Shown: one piece after another, positions 23,278 through 31,945 of the stretch
Layout: the number at the start of each line of letters is the position of its first letter
Position numbering within the stretch: the first letter of the stretch is position 1
Assembly (NCBI GenBank): GCA_019307065.1
Contig: JAFDKH010000029.1
Location: 1-35,608 of the forward strand
Source: Deltaproteobacteria bacterium
GTDB taxonomy: Bacteria; Myxococcota; B64-G9
Length of the DNA stretch: 35,608 nucleotides
Direction: 5' to 3'
Notes under the pieces: model-generated
Database searches by the model: none
What the model saw: the letters and a program-made list of their open reading frames with translations, nothing else
Told to the model about the DNA's origin: nothing
Made by a program: the position numbers and the translations under genes

Positions 23278-24048
23278 CTAGCTGGCCTGATTACGCGTAT
23301 AAATGATTTGGAGACCTCGTAGGGTCAGCAAATTGTCGACTTCGCGAATGTGTCGTGAAGCGGTGGCAATCAGTTTACCCAGGCCTCCGGTAGCCAATAC
23401 CTTGACTTGCTTATTCATTTCGGCAGCCATCAGGTCGATAATCCCGTCAACCATTCCGACATAACCGTGAAAAAGCCCGGATTGGATGCTGTTGACCGTA
23501 TTGCGACCGATGACTGTTTCGGGACGCACGAAAGGTACCCTGGGAAGCTTCGAGGCAGATTGGAAAAGAGCCTCCATCGAGATATTTATACCGGGTGCAA
23601 TAGCGCCGCCTAAATAGTCGCCATCCTCGTTGAGGGCATCGAAAGTCGTAGCTGTGCCAAAATCAACCAGAATCAAGGGACCGGGATATTTGTCCATTGC
23701 GGCGACTGCATTGACAATCCGATCGGCCCCGACCTCCTTGGGGTTGTCATATAAAACGCGAATACCGGTCTTCACTCCGGGACCGATTACTAGAGGAGTC
23801 GTGTTGCAATAATCCTCGAACATATGAACAACAATCCATTCGATTTGGGGAACGACACAGGAAAGCGCCGCGGCCTTTACGTCAGACAGCTTCAAATCCG
23901 CCGTAGCCAGGAGTTGATCGAGCAGGATGCCGAGTTCATCTGCGCTGCGGGCCGGGCTGGTCCCCACCCGCCAGTTCCGAATGAGTTTGTGTCCGTCAAA
24001 AACTCCGATGACAATGTTGGTGTTGCCGACGTCGATTGCTAAAAACAT
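23278..24048 (-). CDS. coaX: Type III pantothenate kinase
   Basis: The product is 256 residues, full length, with AAGGGG before the ATG. It phosphorylates pantothenate, the first step of coenzyme A synthesis, in the cytoplasm (EC 2.7.1.33). The sugar-kinase/Hsp70-like fold is shown by the N-terminal phosphate loop DVGNTN (6-11), the second nucleotide motif LVDFGTATTFDAL, GGAIAPGI, and the late phosphate/adenine motif VLATGGLGKLIA. It begins 11 bp after the MscS channel gene and is probably transcribed with it. No biotin ligase (BirA) gene, a frequent partner, is adjacent. Confidence 0.96.
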   Translation of the reverse strand: MFLAIDVGNTNIVIGVFDGHKLIRNWRVGTSPARSADELGILLDQLLATADLKLSDVKAAALSCVVPQIEWIVVHMFEDYCNTTPLVIGPGVKTGIRVLYDNPKEVGADRIVNAVAAMDKYPGPLILVDFGTATTFDALNEDGDYLGGAIAPGINISMEALFQSASKLPRVPFVRPETVIGRNTVNSIQSGLFHGYVGMVDGIIDLMAAEMNKQVKVLATGGLGKLIATASRHIREVDNLLTLRGLQIIYTRNQAS

Positions 24049-24059
24049 GTCCGTCCCCT

Positions 24060-25145
24060 TCAGTTTTCCTGTTTGAGATAGACCGTTTGAGTGGGAAAGG
24101 CGATCTCAAGACCCAATTCCTCGATTTTTTCCATTATCAATAGATTAACTTCCTGGCGCACATTCAGGTATTCAGCCCAGACTTTGCTCTTGGAAAAATA
24201 ATATATAAAAATGTCCAGAGTAGAGTCATTGAAATCTGTGAAATAAACCAGCCAATAATCCTGGCTGACACCCTCGTGATTGCGTAAAATTTCACGAATG
24301 GCCTCAACCGCTTCTTTCATTTGCTTGGATTTGGCGTCATAACCGATTCCGATTGTCATTTTAATCCGACGGATCGGTCGGGCATCCATGTTTTCGACGA
24401 CTGAATTGGCCAGTTTGGAATTGGGGATTGTGACAAGTGTTTTTTCGAAAGTTCGGATTCGGGTTGACCGGAAACCGACATCCTCTACGTAACCCTCTGC
24501 CCCAGGCAGTTTAATCCAGTCTCCGATCTGAAAGGGACGATCGGTAAAGATAGTCACCGAACCGAAAACATTGGCCAGCGAATCTTTGGCTGCCAGGGCG
24601 AAGGCCAAACCGCCTAATCCCAGGCCGGCCAACAACGAGCTGACCGAATAGCCCAGGTTTTGGATAATCATGATCAGGGCTAAGGCCAGAATGATTGCTC
24701 TGACTATTTTGCGTACAATCGGAATCAACTGATCGTCGAGCTGAGTTTCGGTTCTGTCGGTGAAACGGCGCAGGTAGACGACTAGAATGTCGACTGCCGA
24801 AAATAAAAACCAAGCTACCGAGACGATTAGTAAACTGTTGAACAACCCGTTCAAGAAGCGAGGCACATTGATCGGTTCGACCGGCAAGGTCAAGATCTCT
24901 AGCGCCAGGTAGAACCCGATTACGTAGACGGCAAACAGAAAGGGTTTGCGGACACTGGTGACGATTCGATCGTCGGCTTCGTTTTTGGTTCTCTTGGCCC
25001 ATTTTTTAAGCCGCGAATCGACAATAAATCGGACGACTACCCGGACTATGAAAGTGGCTAAGATGGCCAGACAAAAAAGAAGATACTGCCATAATGAGTT
25101 GCCCCAGAACGTCTGATCGAGTGTTTCGGCAAATCTCTCCCACAT
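24060..25145 (-). CDS. MscS-family mechanosensitive ion channel
   Basis: The product is 361 residues with GGGAGGAT before the ATG. Hydrophobic helices lie at roughly 18-42, 72-90, 105-125 and 145-165. They are followed by the pore helix TM3 with the Gly/Ala-packed LAGLGLGGLAFALAAKDSLANVFG, then the beta domain (FQIGDWIKLPGAEGYVEDVGFRSTRIRT) and the alpha/beta C-terminal cage. It opens under membrane tension to release solutes at osmotic downshift. It is a close collinear paralogue of the gene just upstream (25237-26328), so the pair is a tandem duplication. It is followed by coaX at 11 bp. Confidence 0.93.
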   Translation of the reverse strand: MWERFAETLDQTFWGNSLWQYLLFCLAILATFIVRVVVRFIVDSRLKKWAKRTKNEADDRIVTSVRKPFLFAVYVIGFYLALEILTLPVEPINVPRFLNGLFNSLLIVSVAWFLFSAVDILVVYLRRFTDRTETQLDDQLIPIVRKIVRAIILALALIMIIQNLGYSVSSLLAGLGLGGLAFALAAKDSLANVFGSVTIFTDRPFQIGDWIKLPGAEGYVEDVGFRSTRIRTFEKTLVTIPNSKLANSVVENMDARPIRRIKMTIGIGYDAKSKQMKEAVEAIREILRNHEGVSQDYWLVYFTDFNDSTLDIFIYYFSKSKVWAEYLNVRQEVNLLIMEKIEELGLEIAFPTQTVYLKQEN

Positions 25146-25236
25146 GCCTAAATCCTCCCTCTATGGCCAAACAGGTTGCCACGAAAGGGATCTAGAATCA
25201 ACGGAATGTGAGTGCCAAGGAATTTTTAGCGGGGGT

Positions 25237-26328
25237 CTAAGCGGCCGATTCTTGTTTGAGGTAGACTGTCTGCGACGGAAAGGCGAACTCCAGGCCCATA
25301 TTGGCGAGTTTGCGCATGATTGCCAGGTTGACTTGCTGGCGAACTTCCAGGTATTCAGCCCAGACCTTGCTCTCTGAGAAGTAGTAGACGAAGATGTCTA
25401 AGCTGGAAGGCCCAAAGTCGGTAAAGTAAACAAGCCAGTAATCCTGATTGACGCCTTCGTGACTGCGTAGAATGGCTCGAATCGCCTCAAGAGCCTCCTC
25501 CATCTGATCGGCCGATGTGTCGTAGGTTACTCCAATGTTAATCTTGATCCGGCGAATTGGTCTGGCATCCATATTCTCAATTGTGGAACCACTGATCTTG
25601 GCGTTGGGTATAGTGACTAGGGTTTTTTCGAAAGTACGGATTCGGGTTGAGCGAAAACCAACGTCTTCGACAGTACCTTCTGTTCCGGCTATCTTGACCC
25701 AGTCGCCAACCTGAAAAGGTCGGTCGGTGAAAATAGTGATTGACCCGAACATGTTGGCCAGCGAGTCTTTTGCCGCCAGGGCGAAAGCCAGACCACCCAG
25801 TCCGAGACCGGCCAGCAACGAACCAACCGTATAGCCCAGGTTCTGGATGATCATGATGAAGGCAATCAGAAAAATGATGACCCGACAGGCCTTTTGCACG
25901 ATCGGTACGAGTTGATCGTCGAGCTTTGACTCGGTTTTTGCCGTGAAGCGTTTCAGGTAGATGTCCAGCACGCCGGTGGCCGAGCTCAGGAACCAGGCTG
26001 CATCGACAATCAGAAGACTAGTAAACAGAGCGTGGATGAAGTGGGGTAAATTGACCGGCTCAATCGGCAAGGTCAGGATCTCTAAAGCTGAATAGAAACC
26101 CAATACCCAAACGAGAAAGAAGGCCGGCTTTCGAACGGCCGCCAGAATACGGTCATCCAGCTCGGTTTTGGAGCGTTTGGTCAGTTTTTTCAACCAGACA
26201 TCGATAACATGCTTGATTATTACTCTGAATATAAAGGTGGCGATGACTACCAGGCCGAATCCCAGGTATTGCCAGAGAGAATTGCCGAGAACTGTCTTGT
26301 CGAGCGTTTCAGTTATTGTTTCCCACAT
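25237..26328 (-). CDS. MscS-family mechanosensitive ion channel (tandem paralogue)
   Basis: The product is 363 residues with GGAGGAAC before the ATG. It has the same architecture as the next gene: four N-terminal membrane helices, the TM3 pore helix with LAGLGLGGLAFALAAKDSLA, the FQVGDWVKIAGTEGTVEDVG beta domain and the C-terminal cage ending TVYLKQESAA. Identity with the downstream paralogue is high across the full length (roughly two thirds by eye) and highest from the pore helix onward. The 91-bp gap between them holds only a weak promoter-like element. It is divergent from the response regulator gene. Confidence 0.93.
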   Translation of the reverse strand: MWETITETLDKTVLGNSLWQYLGFGLVVIATFIFRVIIKHVIDVWLKKLTKRSKTELDDRILAAVRKPAFFLVWVLGFYSALEILTLPIEPVNLPHFIHALFTSLLIVDAAWFLSSATGVLDIYLKRFTAKTESKLDDQLVPIVQKACRVIIFLIAFIMIIQNLGYTVGSLLAGLGLGGLAFALAAKDSLANMFGSITIFTDRPFQVGDWVKIAGTEGTVEDVGFRSTRIRTFEKTLVTIPNAKISGSTIENMDARPIRRIKINIGVTYDTSADQMEEALEAIRAILRSHEGVNQDYWLVYFTDFGPSSLDIFVYYFSESKVWAEYLEVRQQVNLAIMRKLANMGLEFAFPSQTVYLKQESAA

Positions 26329-26370
26329 TTGTTCCTCCTAACATGTATAAGGTTCGATTCTATCGGTTTC

Positions 26371-26399
26371 TTGAATGCCCATTAGTCCTGTGAGATACT
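26371..26399 (+). promoter_or_regulatory. Promoter of the response regulator gene
   Basis: TTGAAT (26371-26376), a 17-base spacer, and GATACT (26394-26399). The predicted start near 26406 leaves about 26 bases with AGGAG before the GTG start at 26432. Confidence 0.5.
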
Positions 26400-26431
26400 G
26401 CAAAGTAGTTGAATTTGTTGTAGGAGATTCT

Positions 26432-27391
26432 GTGTCTCAAAGCAACAAGCCGAAGATTCTCATAGTCGACGACGACCAGCAAGTACTCGATCGTTTTGGC
26501 GGCCTGCTTTTGCAAGAAGGCTATGGAGTTGTCAAGGCTTGCGACGGCAACGAGGCTTTGAGCCAGGTGCGCAAAGAATCGCCGGATCTGGTTCTTTTGG
26601 ATGTTATCATGCCGGGCCTCGATGGTTTGGAAGTCTGCCGGATTCTCAAGGCAAAAAAAAGCTTCGGGTTTCTTCCGATAATAATTCTGACTTCCAAAAG
26701 CGATATGGAGAGCAGAGTCCAGGGGCTGAAGCTTGGAGCCGACGACTATATGACCAAGTCGGCAGATTCAAGGGAGCTCCTTGCCCGGATCGAGGCCTTG
26801 CTTCGGATCAAGCAGTTGCAGGATCGGATTACCACTTCTTTAAAAGAAGTCGAAGATCAATCGGTGACCGACAAACTGACTGGTTTGTACAATGTTCGCT
26901 ATCTCGAGAGTCGCTTGAAAGATGAATTCAAGCGAGCTGAGCGATATTCCGAGCCGCTTTCGTGCATTGTTATAAAAATAGATAAATTCGACGAACTGTC
27001 CGAGGAACACGGACGTGAGTTTATCGAAGAGGTGCTCAAAGATTTTGCAGAAATATTACGGAGCGGCACGCGTGAATTTGATATCGTCGTACGCAGCAAA
27101 GAAATCGAATTCGTGATTCTACTGCCGCGTACTCACTTTACCGGTTCGCTGTCGGTTGCGACACGTATCTGGCAGAGCGTCCAGGATTTTCCGTTCATGA
27201 AAATCGGCCAGAAGGTCAATGTCTATGTAAGCATGGGCGTGGCGTTTTTCCCCAATAAAGATGTTTCTTCCGCCGAAACACTCATGAACCAAGCCCACCA
27301 GGCTTTAGGCAAAGCCGCCGAAGCCGGGCCGAATCAGATATGTCTCTATCAACATACGGCTTACTTCTACCGGCCGGACATGGATAAGTAG
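26432..27391 (+). CDS. Response regulator with a degenerate GGDEF domain
   Basis: The product is 319 residues. The GTG at 26432 was chosen because AGGAG lies five bases upstream and the receiver begins a few residues later; the open frame extends upstream without a ribosome binding site. The receiver (8-125) is complete: acidic Asp13-15, phosphoacceptor Asp57 (LLDVIMPGLDG), Thr/Ser (ILTSKS) and Lys109. The C-terminal domain (~145-310) has the diguanylate cyclase fold, starting DKLTGLYNVRYLESRL, but the active-site loop reads RSKEIEF (221-227) where GGDEF is expected. Cyclic-di-GMP synthesis is therefore unlikely. It may bind a nucleotide or a partner when phosphorylated. No histidine kinase gene is adjacent, so it is an orphan. 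Confidence 0.9.
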   Translation: MSQSNKPKILIVDDDQQVLDRFGGLLLQEGYGVVKACDGNEALSQVRKESPDLVLLDVIMPGLDGLEVCRILKAKKSFGFLPIIILTSKSDMESRVQGLKLGADDYMTKSADSRELLARIEALLRIKQLQDRITTSLKEVEDQSVTDKLTGLYNVRYLESRLKDEFKRAERYSEPLSCIVIKIDKFDELSEEHGREFIEEVLKDFAEILRSGTREFDIVVRSKEIEFVILLPRTHFTGSLSVATRIWQSVQDFPFMKIGQKVNVYVSMGVAFFPNKDVSSAETLMNQAHQALGKAAEAGPNQICLYQHTAYFYRPDMDK

Positions 27392-27403
27392 CACCCGTCC
27401 CGA

Positions 27404-27847
27404 TCAAAAAGCGTTATCTGGCAGTCTATCCAGGAATTTGATTCCGCGCGGAGTCAGAACCAGGGGTAAGCTGCGGATTGCGCTCGAATAGGCACCGCGG
27501 GTCAGGCGGTTAATCGCCATTAGGAGCCCGGGCACAAGTCGGTGACGAGTAACGGCTTGCCGGGCATAGGCAGCACAGGAAGGTTCGTGGGAACAGCGCG
27601 GACCGTCAATCCGGGTAAGTAGATCCGACCAGACCATGAAAGCCAGGCCGAATATATTGGCGTAAGGATTGGCCTGGTGGGCTTTAGCTGGCAAGGCCGA
27701 TTCTATGATGACCGGGTGGTGTGGGTCGGCCGACCAGGGCCCGAAATCTTGCGCCATAGCCATAGAATGTGGCGCCACAGTCAACATTATCCCGATGGCC
27801 GCTGACCAAACGAACGGCTCGATTCTCTTACCGATTGCCGCCCTCAC
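27404..27847 (-). CDS. Secreted YidD-like protein
   Basis: The product is 147 residues from a GTG start preceded by AGGAAGAAG, overlapping the rarA stop by four bases. Residues 1-32 look like a signal peptide or membrane anchor (VWSAAIGIMLTVAPHSMAMA). The core has the YidD/DUF37 signature: GPRCSHEPSCAAYARQAVTRH (82-102), then an aliphatic stretch and INRLTRG. Ordinary YidD is a short cytoplasmic-face protein next to rnpA and yidC that aids membrane protein insertion. This one is longer, apparently exported, and linked to rarA. A different role is possible. The gene ends 12 bp from the convergent response regulator. Confidence 0.75.
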   Translation of the reverse strand: MRAAIGKRIEPFVWSAAIGIMLTVAPHSMAMAQDFGPWSADPHHPVIIESALPAKAHQANPYANIFGLAFMVWSDLLTRIDGPRCSHEPSCAAYARQAVTRHRLVPGLLMAINRLTRGAYSSAIRSLPLVLTPRGIKFLDRLPDNAF

Positions 27848-29184
27848 TCGTCTTCTTCCTCGGTTGAGTTCTTCCAGCCTTCAAGTCTTTTCTTTATTTC
27901 TTTTTCGTAGCCACTTTCGGCGGGCGTGTAATAGACGCGATTTTTCAATTCACCAGGCAAATAGTCTTCTTTGACGTAATGGCCATCGAAATTATGAGGA
28001 TAGCGATATTCGCGGCCGTAACCGAGATTCCGCATTAACCCGGTTGGAGCGTTTCGCAAATGCAAGGGCACTTCAATTGCACCCTTTTCGTGGACGTCTT
28101 TTCGCGCACGAACGTAGGCAGTCAGGGCGCTGTTGCTCTTTGGGGCGCTGGCTAAATAGGTGACCGCCTGAGAAAGGCACAAGGCTGACTCGGGTAGACC
28201 CACCATTTCATGGGCGCTCAGGGTGGCAGTTGCCAGCTGTAATGCTTGCGGGTCGGCATTGCCAATATCCTCAGAAGCGAAAATGATCATCCGGCGTATA
28301 ATAAAACGCGGATCTTCGCCGGCTTCCAGCATACGCGTCATCCAGTAGACGGCCGCATCGGGGTCCGATCCACGCAAGCTCTTTATAAAAGCCGAAACGA
28401 CATTGTAGTGCTCTTCGCCGGCCCGGTCGTAGAGCAAGGTGCGATGTTGCACGGCTTCGGCCACGATCTCTTTCGAAATTTCTTTTGAGTTTTCTGAGGC
28501 GGCCAGATAGGCGGCTGCCGCTTCGAGGGTGTTCAATGCTCGACGGGCATCTCCACGGGCCGCCCGACACAAATCGGCCAGAGCCGGATCGTCGATTCGA
28601 AGCCCTAACTTGCCCAGGCCGCGCTTGCCGTCGGTCAGGGCGCGTTTTACGATGACTGCCAACTGGTCTTGGTCGAGGGGCTTGAGTACGAACACTTTCG
28701 CGCGTGACAGCAGGGCCGAGATGACTTCGAAAGAGGGATTCTCTGTAGTCGCCCCAATCAGAACCACGGTGCCCTTTTCGACGTGGGGCAAAAGGCCATC
28801 CTGTTGGGCCTTGTTCATCCGGTGGATCTCGTCAATAAACAGGATAGTGCGCTTACGATATGCATCCCGGCGGAGTGCGGCCGCTTTGACGATCGTGCGG
28901 ACTTCCTTTACTCCGCCAAGCACGGCCGAGAAGGGGATAAATTCAGCACCGGTTGAAGCGGCAATCACCGAAGCCAGGGCAGTCTTGCCGCAGCCCGGCG
29001 GGCCCCACAAGATCATCGAAGGTAGACTGTCTGTTTTAATTGCCTGCAGCAACATGCGTCCTTCGCCCAGGATCTCCTCCTGGCCGACGAATTCTTCGAT
29101 ACTTCCGGGTCGCATGCGATCGGCCAGGGGGGCGTGGCGTTGATCCTTGGCCGCCTGGGCGCTGAATAGGTCACTGGTAGTCAC
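27844..29184 (-). CDS. rarA: Replication-associated recombination protein RarA (AAA+ ATPase)
   Basis: The product is 446 residues, starting at GTG with only a weak TCTGGAT upstream. The beginning LADRMRPGSIEEFVGQEEIL is the conserved RarA/MgsA start. The clamp-loader-type AAA+ core has Walker A GPPGCGKT (61-68), Walker B ILFIDEIHR and sensor 1 LIGATTENPSF. The C-terminal tetramerisation region is marked by YWMTRMLEAGEDPRFIIRRMIIFASEDIGNADP and the late YLPGELKNRVYY. It acts at stalled replication forks and gaps. It is translationally coupled to the YidD-like gene and divergent from nadK. Confidence 0.96.
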   Translation of the reverse strand: MTTSDLFSAQAAKDQRHAPLADRMRPGSIEEFVGQEEILGEGRMLLQAIKTDSLPSMILWGPPGCGKTALASVIAASTGAEFIPFSAVLGGVKEVRTIVKAAALRRDAYRKRTILFIDEIHRMNKAQQDGLLPHVEKGTVVLIGATTENPSFEVISALLSRAKVFVLKPLDQDQLAVIVKRALTDGKRGLGKLGLRIDDPALADLCRAARGDARRALNTLEAAAAYLAASENSKEISKEIVAEAVQHRTLLYDRAGEEHYNVVSAFIKSLRGSDPDAAVYWMTRMLEAGEDPRFIIRRMIIFASEDIGNADPQALQLATATLSAHEMVGLPESALCLSQAVTYLASAPKSNSALTAYVRARKDVHEKGAIEVPLHLRNAPTGLMRNLGYGREYRYPHNFDGHYVKEDYLPGELKNRVYYTPAESGYEKEIKKRLEGWKNSTEEEDE

Positions 29185-29362
29185 ATCCAGAGTCTACGCC
29201 AGCGGACTGCTGACGGCAATAGACACTTACTAATGACATATCGACTTGTCCTCTTGACGCTGATTGTTCAACGCGGGAACATGCTCGAGAAACCAAGATG
29301 AGTAGCTTCGCTTGACCGGTTGTGATAGGGATTTGGTGAAATTTTCGCTAAGGGGCTTTTTT

Positions 29363-30214
29363 ATGAAGACTGTCGGGATCTTCGGTAAAGAAAAACACCC
29401 TGATGTAATCCAAGTCGCCAGCGTGCTTGCCCAAAAAGCGCAAGATGCCGGATGGCAAGTACTTATAGAGGCTTCGCTGGGGCCGGACCTTGGTTTTGGC
29501 AGCAGCCTTGAAAGCAACCAGGTGGCTGCCCAGGCCGATCTTGTTGTTGTGTTGGGCGGCGATGGCACAATGATTCGGGCGATTCGCCTACTGGACGATA
29601 ATCAAGTGCCGGTTTTCGGAGTCAACTTGGGCTTCTTAGGCTACTTGACCGAATTTACGGTCGAAGAAGCAGCAGGGCAGTTCGCCAAAGTTCTTGAAGG
29701 GGATTTTGAGACAATTGGCCGAGTGCGGCTCAAGGCCGACTTGTTAAGAGCTGGAAAGTCGATCGTATCCGCCAAGGTTCTCAATGATGTGGTCGTCAAT
29801 GTCAGCGGAATAAGCCGCATCATCGAGATTAAAACAGAGATCGACGGCAGCGACGTGACTATTTACCGGGCCGATGGCCTTATTGTTTCGACGCCGACAG
29901 GTTCAACTGCTTACTCCTTATCGGCCGGCGGGCCGATTGTGGCCCCAGGGGTCGAGGCTATTGTGGTTACGCCTATTTGTCCGCACACTTTGACCATGCG
30001 TCCGCTAGTTGTTCAGGCCGATTCCAAGATCAAATTACAGATCGAGCGGTTTACTGAATCTGTGCAAGTTACTTTTGACGGCCAGCAGGCAGAACACCTT
30101 CAAGCGGGCGATCAGGTAGTGATCGAAAAAGCAGCCAACCTGGTTAAATTGGTCAAACCACCGCGCGACTATTTTCAGATCCTCAGGGCCAAGCTGAAGT
30201 GGGGACAAAGCTGA
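29363..30214 (+). CDS. nadK: NAD kinase
   Basis: The product is 283 residues. The ATG at 29363 (MKTVGIFGKEKHP) has AAGGGG eight bases upstream and matches the family start, so the longer open frame is rejected. It makes NADP from NAD with ATP or polyphosphate in the cytoplasm (EC 2.7.1.23). Key motifs are GGDGT (65-69) with the catalytic Asp, NLGFLGYLTE, NDVVV, and the substrate-binding STPTGSTAYSLSAGGP. It is followed after 7 bp by recN, a common nadK-recN arrangement, so the two are almost certainly one operon. Confidence 0.96.
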   Translation: MKTVGIFGKEKHPDVIQVASVLAQKAQDAGWQVLIEASLGPDLGFGSSLESNQVAAQADLVVVLGGDGTMIRAIRLLDDNQVPVFGVNLGFLGYLTEFTVEEAAGQFAKVLEGDFETIGRVRLKADLLRAGKSIVSAKVLNDVVVNVSGISRIIEIKTEIDGSDVTIYRADGLIVSTPTGSTAYSLSAGGPIVAPGVEAIVVTPICPHTLTMRPLVVQADSKIKLQIERFTESVQVTFDGQQAEHLQAGDQVVIEKAANLVKLVKPPRDYFQILRAKLKWGQS

Positions 30215-30221
30215 GCCGATC

Positions 30222-31892
30222 ATGCTCTCCTTCCTGGCCATTCAAGATTTTGCCATCATCGACAAGATGGACGTTGAGTTTACCAAAGGTTTCAACGTTT
30301 TGACTGGCGAGACCGGTGCCGGAAAATCAATTCTGATCCAGGCCTTGCATTTATTGCTCGGGGATCGGGCCAGGGCCGACATGATCCGTACCGATAGTGA
30401 CTCGGCCGAAGTCACAGCTGAGTTTTTGTTGCCGGCCGGGTCATTAATATTGCAGCGTCTGGCCGAGAAAGAACTGACGGCTGACGACCAACTGAATATC
30501 CGGCGTATTATCACTCGCAGCGGCCGCAATCGGGTCTTCGTCAACGGCCATTTGATCAATCTGAACGACCTGATCGAGATCACCAGAGGACTGGTCGATA
30601 TATCCGGACAGCATGAGCACGTACAACTAACCGACGAGGATATTCACCGGGACATCCTGGATGACTTCGGCAGCCTGGGCGCCCTGCGCGCAAAAGTCGC
30701 CAAGGCCGTTACGCAACTCAGGGGCCTTGAAAGAGACTTGCACGAATTGGCGATCAAAGAAAAAAGCCGGGCTGAGAGAGAAGACTACCTGCGCTTTTGT
30801 GTTGATCGGATCAACACCCTAGACCCGCAACCCAACGAAGACAAAGAGCTGCAAAACGAACGCACCCGGCTGAGGAACCACGAAAAACTCGTTGCCGGTC
30901 TCAGCCAGGCTGTTGGTCTGCTGTACGACAGAGATGGCTCGGTGGTCGAAACTCTGGGACAGATCAGCAGGCTGATTACAAACCTGGTCTCTTTTGACAA
31001 TGACTTGAGCGATGTCAATTGTGCAATTGAAACCAATCTGCGTCAGCTCGAAGATCTTTCACGTGAGTTGGAAGGCACTCTCTCCAAGCTTGAATGCGAC
31101 CCGGCCAGGCTGGAGTTTGTTGAAGAAAGATTTGCAGCTATTAAGAATTTATTGCGTACCCATGGTCCCAGTCTGGAAGCAATAATCGAAAACCGGGACA
31201 AAATGACTGGCGAGCTTGATTCTTTGTCGGATTTATCAACACAAAAAAATGAGCTTGAAAAAAAGTGTGAAGCCGCGCAGGAAGTGGCCCTGGATCTGGC
31301 AAGTCAGCTGTCCACCCGGCGGCGAAAAGTGGCTATTAGTTTGGCCCAAAAAATGGTCGTCGAGCTGAAATCGCTTGCCATGGATGGCGCCCAGGTGACT
31401 GTCGAAGTGGTCAGCGGTGAAGCCGGCCAGTTGCAAGAATGGGGCCTTGATCATGTTCGTTTTTTGCTATCGGCCAACCCGGGGGAGCAGGTCAAGCCTC
31501 TGGCACGAGTGGCATCCGGCGGGGAATTGTCGAGAGTATTATTGGCGTTAAAAGTCGTCCTGAGCGCAATCGACAAGGTTCCAGCCTATGTCTTTGACGA
31601 GGTCGATTCGGGAGTCGGTGGAGCAGTCGCCGAGATAATTGGCAAAAAACTCTCAAAAATAAGTTCTGGACACCAGGTTTTGTGTGTCACTCACTTGCCA
31701 CAGATTGCAGCCCATGCCGACAGCCACTACGTTGTGTCAAAACGAACCGCCGGCCAGCGAACGATCTCCGAAATTACTCGTTTGCGCGACAACCAAAGAG
31801 TGGACGAGATGGCTCGCATGTTGGGCGGCACCAAGGTTTCCGAAAAGGCCAGGTTACATGCCAGGGAACTGCTGTGTCAGCGAGAAAAATAA
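30222..31892 (+). CDS. recN: DNA repair protein RecN
   Basis: The product is 556 residues, normal for the family. The ATG lies 7 bp after nadK with no strong ribosome binding site, so translation may be coupled. It is an SMC-like ATPase acting in double-strand break repair. The N-terminal head has the opening LSFLAIQDFAIIDKMDVEF and Walker A GETGAGKS (29-36). The middle is an antiparallel coiled coil (~165-370). The C-terminal head has the ABC signature LARVASGGELSRVLLALK, Walker B AYVFDEVDSGVGG and the VLCVTHLPQIAAHAD switch. No LexA-type operator was seen upstream of nadK. Confidence 0.96.
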   Translation: MLSFLAIQDFAIIDKMDVEFTKGFNVLTGETGAGKSILIQALHLLLGDRARADMIRTDSDSAEVTAEFLLPAGSLILQRLAEKELTADDQLNIRRIITRSGRNRVFVNGHLINLNDLIEITRGLVDISGQHEHVQLTDEDIHRDILDDFGSLGALRAKVAKAVTQLRGLERDLHELAIKEKSRAEREDYLRFCVDRINTLDPQPNEDKELQNERTRLRNHEKLVAGLSQAVGLLYDRDGSVVETLGQISRLITNLVSFDNDLSDVNCAIETNLRQLEDLSRELEGTLSKLECDPARLEFVEERFAAIKNLLRTHGPSLEAIIENRDKMTGELDSLSDLSTQKNELEKKCEAAQEVALDLASQLSTRRRKVAISLAQKMVVELKSLAMDGAQVTVEVVSGEAGQLQEWGLDHVRFLLSANPGEQVKPLARVASGGELSRVLLALKVVLSAIDKVPAYVFDEVDSGVGGAVAEIIGKKLSKISSGHQVLCVTHLPQIAAHADSHYVVSKRTAGQRTISEITRLRDNQRVDEMARMLGGTKVSEKARLHARELLCQREK

Positions 31893-31907
31893 GGAAGGCA
31901 TAGGACT

Positions 31908-31936
31908 TTGATCAGATTTCAATCCTGTGGTATGTA
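31908..31936 (+). promoter_or_regulatory. Possible promoter of the PP2C gene
   Basis: TTGATC (31908-31913), a 17-base spacer ending in TGG (extended -10), and TATGTA (31931-31936). The candidate start codons (GTG 31940, ATG 31946) lie immediately downstream and lack a Shine-Dalgarno sequence, so a leaderless message is possible. The -10 box matches the consensus poorly. Confidence 0.3.
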
Positions 31937-31945
31937 ACTGTGACA

